NCBI GenBank assembly: GCA_963682175.1
Contig: OY821770.1
Location: 10,880,501 to 10,944,500 of the forward strand
DNA length: 64,000 bases
Source: Triglochin maritima
Taxonomy: Eukaryota; Streptophyta; Magnoliopsida; Alismatales; Juncaginaceae
Direction of reading: 5' to 3'
Shown here: piece by piece, positions 48,486 through 57,488 of the stretch
How the letters are laid out: every line of letters starts with the position of its first letter
Numbering within the stretch: position 1 is the first letter of the stretch
The notes under the pieces: model-generated
What the model saw: only the letters and a program-made list of their open reading frames with translations
What the model was told of the DNA's origin: nothing
Database searches by the model: none
Made by a program: the position numbers and the translations under genes

Positions 48486-48721
48486 TGTTAAAACAAACTT
48501 ACAATTGTGGTTGCCTCTTGACATATCCAAGGTGACGATTCAGATGATCAAAACAAATGGAGTATTCAAGACCAAAACGTTTGAGATATTCAACACAAAT
48601 AAATGAAGCCAACGGCTCCAAAACCTTGTATAAATATACACCAAACTCATGTAACAAATTTATATATAGAACAATAACATCTTCTTCTTCTTCCAATTCC
48701 ATTCTCGCACCATTTTTAGCA
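48486..48721 (+). repeat. 3' LTR of the copia element
   Basis: 236 bp, with TATAAATA at 48629-48636. It could drive transcription rightward into 48722 onward, away from LOG. Confidence 0.94.
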
Positions 48722-48726
48722 CTACT

Positions 48727-49151
48727 ACACTTGCCTTCATGTGCATCCTATGTATGTGCACTTTGCCTTTGGTGAGTTAAGGACATTTAATATGAGCTTT
48801 ATCTTGTTTGTGCAACGACACATGTTTTATTCTCATCGTGTTAAATCCAACTATACATACATTGTCTTTTTAAGCGGATCATATCATATTTGATTGTTTA
48901 TATTTCGTGAATGAGTCATCATGTCCTATTTTAACGTTCATTCTTTTCACAACTATAAGTAACCTTTTCACATAGATAAGGAGTCATCCGTTGAAAAAAG
49001 TAAGTCAAGTATGGTAAGAACTCAAACCAGTAGATTATCACATCTTCTCAAGACAATTTGGTTTTAAGTTCGGCTTCGAAGTTGCAATGTCTTCTGTCAT
49101 GATTTTTGAAAGGTTCAGAAGTGGTCCAAGTGGAGAGATGTGGTGTGGTGA
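48727..49151. other. Former upstream region of LOG, displaced 5 kb
   Basis: This unique AT-rich sequence was adjacent to 43764 before the copia insertion (matching CTACT ends). I see no gene. It probably holds the distal LOG promoter. Confidence 0.55.
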
Positions 49152-49671
49152 TGTAACGTCCTCAAACACAGCGGAAAATTTCAAATTTAAAACATATAAT
49201 CAACGAGGACATTACGAAAAGGAATACACACACCGGTGCACCAACATATAATATATATATGTGAACGAGTTTACAAAAGAATGTGATTACATCAAAAGAT
49301 CATATACATAAAATATACACAAGTAATCACAACCACCTCAAAATATAGGGAAGCAGGATTAGGTCTTGAGCGCTCCCTCCGTCGTCACCACCCACCTAAC
49401 GTCGCTCTCGGCCTGAAAGCAGACAATGAATACCTGAGTTTCCCGGAGGAAACCCAGTATGCCAAACCCTAACACATATATGGACAGAATGAAATATGCA
49501 AAGAAACGTAAAACACCACAACTGATACACCCGCTAAGTTCCCGGGACCTCTCTCCCGGCCATAGCCCAACCACACGGGTCTCAAGGGTCCTCTCACCCC
49601 AACCCACCAACACACGTGCACACAAGGCACCACTGGTCCAAATCAAGGCCAAACAACCCCCTCATTGCCTC

Positions 49672-49803
49672 AGTGTTACTGGAGCCACGGTTTTGCATCA
49701 ATGTTACCGGAGCCACGGTTTTGCATCAATGTTACCGGAGCCACGGTTTTGCATCATTCGCCGGAGCCACGGCTTTGCCTCATTCGCCGGAGCCACGACT
49801 TCA
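49672..49803. repeat. Tandem repeat, 26-28-bp unit (CCGGAGCCACGGTTTTGCATCA)-like
   Basis: About five head-to-tail units share GGAGCCACGG. The first three are 28 bp and carry TGTTACC, the last two are 26 bp and carry TTCGCC. The open frames read across it are repeat artefacts. Confidence 0.85.
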
Positions 49804-49939
49804 ATATCACAATCTCCCACCACGTGTCACTACTAATCGCTATAGGGCCGGCATGTCTGTACTGTCTCCCCAAAAGGGCCGGAGACCCGTTGCCTTCTAG
49901 CCAATCAATAGCAACACACACACAAAAAAAATAGTGCAA

Positions 49940-50460
49940 AACGGTCGAACGAAAACTGGCTTCCGGTCGACCGATCCTCACCTAGAAAACTGGCCCAACC
50001 AAAAAAAACCGCCAAACGGTCGACCGACAAAGGGGTCCCGGTCAACCGAAAAGCACCAGTAGAAAACCATTTTCGCAATCAACAGTAAAACGGTCGAACA
50101 ACCGAACCCTATCGGTCGACCGAAAACAACCAGTAGAACTCACCCAGAGTCCTCACATCACGGTCGACCGAAACCACACTTCCGGTCGACCGGCCATTAA
50201 GTTAACTTAAACGTCGGTCGAACGAGTCAAACAGGCGGTCGACTGTTTAGATGGTCAACGCCCCAACCGACATACAACAGTACTTTCGGTCGACTAGCAA
50301 AGGGGTCCCGTTCGACCGAAAATACACAGGACGTCTTTCTCTCGCTAAAATTGCAACAACCGGTCGACCGCCCAAAGGGCATCGTTCGACCGGTGCGAGG
50401 GATTCGCCCAAAATACACTACAACCGGTCGACCAAACCAAAACACCGGTCGACCGTTTAT
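49940..50460. repeat. GGTCGACC site cluster in the second LTR-like element
   Basis: About fifteen perfect or one-mismatch GGTCGACCG sites are scattered over 520 bp, with phrases such as AAAGGGGTCCCGGTC between them. The core palindrome is the same as in the 2-kb LTR family, but the surrounding sequence differs. Confidence 0.75.
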
Positions 50461-50699
50461 AGTTCAGAAACGGCTGTGCAGGTCCGACAAGCCCGAAACG
50501 GCCTACCGTAGCCCGCTCCCACTCCCACACTAACAATAGGTGAGCTTGAAAGCAAGTTTGACATACCTTAAGGCTTGAAGAAGCCTTTGAAGAACGACGA
50601 CGAGCTTTTCCACGATAAACCCAAACTCCGGCGAACACAACGATCTCTACGACGACTCCGGCGAATCCAACACTCCGATCCTCGCCTCCGCCAACACCG

Positions 50700-50770
50700 A
50701 AGAACCACAGAGGGAGAGAGAGAGACGAGTCTAGAGAGAGAGAGAGAGTGAGTGAGAGAGAGAGAGAAAA
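50700..50770. repeat. GA microsatellite
   Basis: GAGAGA runs are broken by CGAGTCTA and TGAGTGA. Confidence 0.85.
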
Positions 50771-51050
50771 ACCAACCTTTATATACTTTTCTCCGACTCG
50801 ATCTCAGCCGTCCATCTCAATCCATCACTAATCCTCTCCTAAACACATTAGCACATAAGAAGGGTTACGATCTACTAGGTGAGGTCTAAAATTGTGTTTT
50901 TCGCTTGTATTCTTTCTTAATTGATGGATTCTTCCAAAAGTGTATGATGTTGTAATTTTCTCTCTTCATGGTTTGTGTGTGTTTTTATACTATACTACTT
51001 TCTACATGTTTCTCCCAATGACTTTACTCTTTCTTTAATGTATCGTTATA

Positions 51051-51070
51051 CACGGACGCGGGCGTCCGTG
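51051..51070. repeat. Perfect hairpin in the left MULE end
   Basis: CACGGACGC (51051-51059), GG, GCGTCCGTG (51062-51070). It is not matched at the right end, so it may be a late change of the terminal repeat. Confidence 0.7.
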
Positions 51071-52169
51071 ACGCGTCCTACGTGGCACCCAAAAGTTGGC
51101 GAGTCAGCGTCTAGTCAGATTGACATGTCACCCTTTCCAAACGCGCCTTTAATGGGTTTTTAATTTTTTTTGACAGTTTTTCCAAGTACGACAGTTGCTT
51201 TCCAAATCTCAGATAAGACAGCGTCAGACACCCTACGAACGACGGTTCGGATACCGAGGAAGATAACAAATATCCAGATCGAAAGGGAGAGTCTCGCTTT
51301 CTTTCTCGTTGGATTACCTGTGAACGGAGGAAGCGAACTTGTGAACCTATTCCGTTTTCTTTCTTCCCGTCTAAACGATAATGGATTCTTCGACTCCTGC
51401 CGTCGATAGCGAACCTGTGCCAGAACCGGTGGGTCTATTTAGTTTTTTTCCCTTCGTCGTTCTTTTTTTGAGGAACTTTCGTTTCTTCAATTTTTTGTTT
51501 TAGGGAACCACCTACTACTTCCGGGAATCCCGGTGCTCCTGGACGACCATCCGAAAGCAGTTTGACAAGATGAAGAAGGTTGAGAAGGAGGTTTTCCGGA
51601 GCACCCCTTTCGGTCACTTCCTAGACCTTCCTAACATTACTACGGACAACGAAATAGTCGGTTGGTTCATCGAACACTACAATGCGAAGGAGGTAGAACT
51701 GAGAATAGGATCAGGGGTGGTTCCCCTTACACCTGAAGACGTTGCCCTAATTTTGGGCTTAAGTATGCATGGGAAGACCGTTGTGATGGAACCATTGGGG
51801 GTACAGAGGCGAGAAGGGGTGAACCTTGATAACACACAAATGTTAGGTAATCTGACGGCAACCAGTGTCATGGGCGACACGGAGGAGTACGTTCGTCTCC
51901 TGATTTCTTTCATCTTCAACCATTTTTTGTTCTTTGATGGAACACTTCGACTGAAGCAATGGTTCATTTACCATTTGAGGGACAACAGACGCATAAACAG
52001 ATACGGTGGACACGTGCAGTTCACGGAGCCCTGGTTGGGGCCTGGAGAAAGCCAGCTTAGAACTGCAGGAGAGGAGAAAAGCAGAGAACTTCATTATGAG
52101 GCAGGGGATTGTCGACGGTTGTGTGACAATAATACAAGTAAGCGTTTTTTGCTCTTTAAGTTATGCGCT

Positions 52170-52855
52170 TGTTCCGTTTAAATTGTGTGTCTGTTCGGAA
52201 TAAGTTGTGTGTCTGTTCGGATTAAGTTGTGTGTCTGTTCGGATTAAATTGTTTGTCCATTCGGATTAAATTGTGCATCTGTTTGGAATATGTTGTGTGT
52301 CTGTTCGGAATAAGTTGTGTGTCTGTTCAGATTAAATTGTTTGTCTGTTCGGATAAAATTGTGTATCTATTCGGAATATGTTGTGTGTCTGTTCGGAATA
52401 AATTGTGTGTCTGTTCGGATTAAATTATTTGTTTGTTCGGATTAAATTGCGTATCTGTTCGGAATATGTTGTGTGTCTGTTCGGAATAAGTTGTGTGTCT
52501 GTTCGGATTAAATTGTTTGTCTGTTCGGTTTAAGTAGTGTATCTGTTCGGAATATGTTGTGTGTCTGTTCGGAATAAGTTGTGTGTCTGTTCGGATTAAA
52601 TTGTGTGTCTGTTCCGAATAAGTTGTGTGTATGTTCAGATTTAGTTGTGTGTCTGTTTGGATTAAATTGGTTGTCTGTTCGGAATATGTTGTGTGTCTGT
52701 TCGGAATATGTTGCATGTATGTTCGGAATAAGTTGTGTGTATGTTCGGAATAAGTTGTGTGTCTGTTCGAAATAAGTTGTGACTCTCTTCGGATTAAGTT
52801 GTGTGTCTGTTCGGTTTAACTTGTGTGTCTGTTTAGAATATGAACGTATGTCTGT
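52170..52855 (+). repeat. 22-bp minisatellite array 1 (GTGTGTCTGTTCGGAATAAGTT)
   Basis: About thirty imperfect units fill an intron of the Ulp1-type gene. Variants differ mainly in GGAATAAG/GGATTAAA/GGAATATG. The unit is the reverse complement of arrays 2 and 3. Confidence 0.9.
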
Positions 52856-53422
52856 TCAGTCGTTCTAAACAGTTGAACTTTTCCATTTGAAGGTGTGGCT
52901 TTGTGAGATTCAGATTGGGGGAGCCCAGAACTGGAGCATATCAACAAATGAAAAGTTGGACGGAAATGTTTGGGAAACGTTTAACCCTGAGGAAATGGGA
53001 GGAACGTGGAATTACCTTACCTCATATTTACAACAACAAGTTTGACCTGATGGGGCTCCATCACTGAGAGAAAGGGAGCTGGAACTTATTAGTTATGTTC
53101 GAACTCCTGTTCGAAATGGCTCAGCTTCAACATGCAGTTTGCGAAGACTCCAACTGACAGACTACAACATTCCATGTGACCCACTGCTCCAAGAGTTGGA
53201 GCTGAGTGAGGTGAAGACAAAATGACTGCAAGCCGAAGCTGCCCTTAAGAAGGCGACAGAAAAGGTTAACGACCTGAAGGAAGAACTGAGGATGTCCCAG
53301 GAAGAGTGTGAGAGGCTGAGGGAAGAAATTGTATATCTTCGAGGGAAGAAAGACGAAAATCTAAATAAAGAGGAGGAGAAGGAAGAAGAAAAGAAGAGGG
53401 AAGAGAAGAAGAAAGAAGAAAG

Positions 53423-55441
53423 TGTTGGATTTCGTGCCCTATAGTATGTATATATTTTCGAAATTTTATAAACATATAGGATCGTAGTATTCATATTTTC
53501 TTCGATTTTCATATAGACATGTATTTGTTTATCCTAATTGTTTAACATGCATTAGAATAAACAAACAATTGTAAAGAGGATCATACCTAGAGGTTCTCTA
53601 AAACCTCTCGAAGATCCAGAGTCGCGTTGACGGTTGAATCGCCCGGTGGATTGCCTCCGAGTATTCACCAAACTCTAAACGAGATTGGAGAGAGAAGAGC
53701 TAGCCTCTCGATCTCCAATAGGGTTTAGAATCTAATTACTAACTTGAGAAGATGATCTCTTAAAAACTAAAACTAAACTTAAGAATTAAGGAAATTTCGT
53801 GGAGAATTATGGAGAGAGTTTTTGCATGAGAAAAACAATGAATTAATTAATGAGGTAATGAGATAAACTTGTATTTATAAGTTCTCTCCAAATTACTTAT
53901 TCATGTGCAACCTCTTTCCCATGATTTCATGCAAACTTCCATCTAACCATCCATTATTTACTAATAAATAATCTCAGCCACGAATTAAATCAATTATGGA
54001 CCAATTCCATTCATGATCTAATTAATTCTTAAATTAATTCTGCATAAAACCGTCTGGACCGGTCGACCGTTTGGAGGTTCGGTCGACCGCTCGAACCAAG
54101 TTTCGGTCGACTGCTCGCAATAATAAAATATTTCATCACAATGTTCGGTCGACCGACCGATAGATTCGGTCGACCGTTCCGAACAGACGAAAATTCCGTG
54201 TTATCGGTCAAGACGTGTCCGGTCGACAGTGTACGTTCGGTCGACCATTTACTGTTAACCGGTCGACCTTTTGTGCACAGTACTGCAGACTTGTCAAATT
54301 TCGGTTTAACCCCTACAAAATTTGACATTTTGGGATTAGTAGTAAATTCATAACTTATGTAACATATTATCCTATGTAATGATAAATCATTACACCCCAT
54401 AATATTTACATCACATATGAATTCAATTTAGATTGTAATTATGTTATTAATCACAACATAAGTTTGATTTTGCTTGTTCATCCCGTGTGTCATATTTTCT
54501 ACGTGAAACCCGACACATCTTATGAACTCAAAATCCCCATTTCTCGTTTCCCAGTTTTGTGGTGTGACCTATAGGAGGATCTAAACTAAGTTGGCAGTGA
54601 TATTAAGAACTTAATTATCACAAGCTATAAGCGGTATCTAGCTACACATTATAGCTCCCAATTAGTTAGATGTCTTAATTCCACTTGAATCAAAACCCGA
54701 TCCATTTAGTGATGGAGTACACCACTTGCGTCCGTCCCTTGCCTCATGATATTAAGAATACACACAAAGTAGTATTGTGTCATCTTTGTGTTAGTATTCA
54801 TTTCTTGATCTCTTTAAGCTAGTTATAAATATGTGACTTAACTCAAATCACATTATGCACATTATAACTTTGCTTTATCAATGGGCCCACTAATATCATC
54901 ACTCAATTAAGAGGGGCAATGATAATCTTTTGACTAACTATCTTTTCCAACGAAAGTCATACTTGACCAACCAATGCCTTTACACTACACTTATCGATAG
55001 CTTAAAACATTAGTCTAATCAAGCATTTCTTAAGTGATCGGATATAAGTCTCATATCAAAGGACCAAGGACACAGTAAAATATTAATGACACAGAAACAC
55101 ATTTCTATAATATTTTACTTATTAGATCTATTCAGTATACAAAAGTAATATCTTCCTCTTTTGTGTACCCGTGTTGTCACTCACTTGTAGAGCTACAATG
55201 ATCTATGACCAACACGACAATCTTAACTCGGTAATTAATGTCCCATGTTAATTACCATGATTGCGAATATCTTTTGTTTTATGTAAACCAATATCTTTTA
55301 GAGCTCTACGGTTAAGGACCAAGAGCCTCTTCCTTAACACTTCTAAAAGATGAATAACATAAACAAGGAACAAAATGATTTCTCATTCAATTCATAATAA
55401 TTGACATTTAAAAGCAAAATATTTAGAACACATTCCCTTCA
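53423..55441 (-). mobile_element. Solo LTR 'F' of the 2-kb family, inside the MULE
   Basis: It starts TGTTGGATTTCGTG and ends CATTCCCTTCA, 2019 bp, with a TATAAATA at 53872-53879 (minus). The flanks GAAAG (53418-53422) and AAAAG (55442-55446) match at four of five bases, so the TSD has one change. The GGTCGACC array (about 54055-54275) is decayed. The start and several blocks diverge from copies A, B and E, so this is an older or sister copy. It interrupts a Glu/Lys-rich coding tract. Confidence 0.88.
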
Positions 55442-55920
55442 AAAAGAAGAGAGGAGGAGACAAGACAAGGAAGAAGAAGAGAGGAAGAGGGAGGAGGAGA
55501 AGGAAGAAGAGAGAAAGAGAGAGGAGGAGAAGGAAGAAGAGAGAAAGAGGGAGGAGGAGGAGGATCAAGAGAGAAAGAGAGAGGAGGAGAATGAAGAAGA
55601 GAGAAAGAGACAGGAGAAGGAAGAAGAGATAAAGAGAGTGGAGAAAGAGGAAGAGAGAAAAAGGGAGGAGGAGAGGAAGAAGGATGAATAGGATAAGGAA
55701 GAAGAGAGAAAGAGAGTGGAGAAGGAGGAAGAGAAGAAGAGGGAGGTGGGGAGGAAGAAGGAAGAGAAGAATAAAGAAGAGGAAAATGAACAAGAGAGCA
55801 AGACAAGGAAACCAAACTGGAGCGTGAAAAGACAACGCTCGACGGCCATCGTTGAGCAGTAGATGAAGGAAGATGAAGAGCGGGGCAAGAAGAAGAAGGT
55901 GGAAGAATAGCAAAAGAGAA
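55442..55920 (+). repeat. Polypurine GA-rich coding tract
   Basis: Imperfect GAAGAAGAGAGAAAGAGAGAGG-type units encode E/K/R-rich helix. It continues the same tract at 53370-53422 on the far side of LTR F. The leucine-rich frames on the opposite strand are its shadow. Confidence 0.8.
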
Positions 55921-56744
55921 AAGACAGAGCTGCTCAAAGGAGCCTAAAGAAAAAAGGGAAAAAAGAGAGGAGAATTATAGGTTGGTTGTCCACTTAGGAG
56001 GGACAAGGCCTGATGTTGACATGACTGCATTGGGAACGTTGTCAGCTGATGAGGTCAACATGATATTGAACTTGAACACAGCCAACAAGGACAATAAAGA
56101 GGTGATCTGGAGATGCGATATGTGTAGTTTAACACGCACTGACCTGAAGGAACTTATAACGCCTGGGATGGATATGACTGACCAAATTATCGAAGCTATG
56201 CTTTCGGTTCTCGAAGAAAGACGCCCACCACAAAAAGTTATAAGCATATCAACATTCGAGTCAGGGCGAATTGTGGGTGGCCAAGGCAGAGCAATTGATG
56301 ATTTTATCCTCCTTAAAATAAAAGGTGTGTCTCCAACAGAGACCGTAATCGCACAACCATGCTGGTCTGCAGGTCATTGGACTCTGGTGGTGGTCCACGG
56401 CCCGTCCAAGGAGATCTTGTCGTTCAACAGTATCTCTAGGGAGCTAGAGCGAGGTGAAGATCCAGAGCAAACCATAGGCGTACATGAATGCGCAGCAGCG
56501 GATGTGGCTGAATACTGAAGGGACCTACTAAAGGTGGACTGACCCTTGAGAATCCCCAGGAAAAATAGCCAACGACAACAACTGGGGAGCAACGATTGCG
56601 GAGCCTATGTTTTTATACTGGATACGGTGCCTAATGCTAAAACTTGACCCGACGAAGGAGAAGGACCGTAAGAACATCCACTGTATCAGGGGTGAATTAA
56701 CAATCATGTTACTTAGTGACCGCCGTAAGTGTGTGCAGATCCAC

Positions 56745-57400
56745 ACCTTAAACCGAACAGTTATACAACTTAAACCGAACAGATGCACACCATAAACAGA
56801 ACATACACACAACTTAAACCGAACATATCCACACCTTAAACCGAACAGTCGCACAACTTAAACCGAACAGATGCACACCTTAAACCGAACAATCACACAA
56901 CTTAATCTGGATAGACAACCAACCTAATCTGGACAGATACACCTTAAACCGAACAGACACACAACTTAAACCGAATAGATCCACACCTTAAACCGAACAG
57001 ACACACAACTTAAACCGAACAGTCACACAACATAAACCGAACAGATGTGCACCTTAAACCGAAAAGTCACACAACTTAAACCGAACATATGCACACCATA
57101 AACTGAACAGACACACAACTTAAACCGAATAGATTCACACCTCAAACTGAACAGTCACACAACTTTAACCGAACAAATCCACACCTTAAACCGAATAGAC
57201 ACACAACTTAAACCGAACAGATGCACACCTTAACTCGAACAGAAATACAACTTAAACCAAACAGATGCACACCTTAAACTGAAGAATCACACACCTTAAA
57301 CCGAACATATCCACATCTTAAACCGAACGGACCCAAAACTTAAACCGAACAATCACACAACTTAAACCGAACAAGGACACAACTTAGTCCAAACTGACTG
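56745..57400 (-). repeat. 22-bp minisatellite array 2 (CTTAAACCGAACAGACACACAA)
   Basis: About twenty-eight units lie in the space between the converging Ulp1 and transposase genes. AACAGATCCACACC and AACAGTCACACAACTT variants alternate, so a 2-unit higher-order period is visible in places. Confidence 0.9.
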
Positions 57401-57488
57401 TGTATAACAACCATTTACAGATCCAAACAGATCAACAATTAGAAGTTTCTTGGTTTTACAAGAACTGAAAATAACAAGAAATATTAAA

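Larger units (their letters stand above)
45360..48491 (+). pseudogene. Copia pol (protease, integrase, RT, RNase H), frameshifted and mutated
   Basis: Protease: IIDTGDTDHMTG, with a TAG at 45379-45381 where Trp is usual. Integrase: an HHCC finger (HKRMGH to CDIC), then HSDIWGP and SFIDDFSRATW, but the second core Asp is Asn (AAT at 46119-46121 in RSNNGSEY). Frames shift near 45625 and near 46240, with a short loss after the integrase. A Glu/Arg-rich low-complexity insert (46650-46790) precedes the RT. RT is long and open (WVKAMKDEIQAL, QMDVKNAFLQENL, the YVDD box, YFLGIEI) until a shift near 47920. RNase H then follows (GYSDEDWAGSHDRKST, ADS-type end DIFTKAL) and stops at 48489-48491 in the 3' LTR edge. 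Confidence 0.9.
43765..48721 (+). mobile_element. Defective copia element upstream of LOG (TSD CTACT)
   Basis: This 4957-bp element has LTRs 43765-44003 (239 bp) and 48486-48721 (236 bp), both TGTTAAAAC to TTAGCA. Perfect CTACT repeats lie at 43760-43764 and 48722-48726. A TGGTATCAGAGC primer-binding site follows the 5' LTR and a polypurine tract precedes the 3' LTR. The LTRs differ by four substitutions and one CTT indel (about 1.7%), so insertion is recent. The coding part runs gag, protease, integrase, RT, RNase H, with several frameshifts, one nonsense codon and one catalytic replacement. Confidence 0.95.
49152..50877. mobile_element. Probable solo LTR, TGTAACGTCC family (possible TSD GGTGA)
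   Basis: It starts TGTAACGTCCTCAAAC, a start seen in many plant gypsy-type LTRs, and GGTGA occurs just before it (49147-49151) and just after 50877. The right end reads ATCTACTA rather than a clean CA, so that end is uncertain. The interior holds a 28-bp tandem repeat, a second GGTCGACC site cluster and a GA microsatellite, and no protein domain. Confidence 0.5.
51381..56650 (+). pseudogene. MULE-borne mobile-domain/Ulp1 (C48) protease-like gene, broken
   Basis: Exon 1 51381-51428 (MDSSTPAVDSEPVPEP) splices to 51504-52137. This encodes GHFLDLP and LTPEDVALILGLSMHGKTV, which resembles the plant-mobile/DUF1985-like N-terminal domain; it shifts frame near 52040. The intron 52138-52892 is almost wholly minisatellite. 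Exon 3 from 52893 (VWLCEIQIGGAQNWS) has stops near 53045 and 53224, then a heptad-rich coiled coil and an EEK/EER tract cut by solo LTR F. The C48 part (55982-56620) keeps the catalytic His in GHWTLVVV (56375-56377) and, after a frameshift, the Cys in NDCGAYVF (56597-56599). The intact form would be a SUMO-protease-like cysteine peptidase. Its role in transposition is unknown. Confidence 0.75.

Noticed and set aside
43765..48721. Endogenous pararetrovirus
   Set aside because: The LTRs, tRNA-Met primer site, 5-bp TSD and integrase-before-RT order mark it as a copia retrotransposon. No coat or movement protein is visible.
52229..52775. Cys-rich repeat proteins read from minisatellite array 1 on either strand
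   Set aside because: All frames simply translate the 22-bp repeat. The array sits between a GTAAGC donor and an acceptor as an intron.
55392..55937. A 181-residue leucine/serine-rich frame on the minus strand
   Set aside because: It is the complement of the GA-rich tract encoding Glu/Lys/Arg; the membrane-like look is an artefact.
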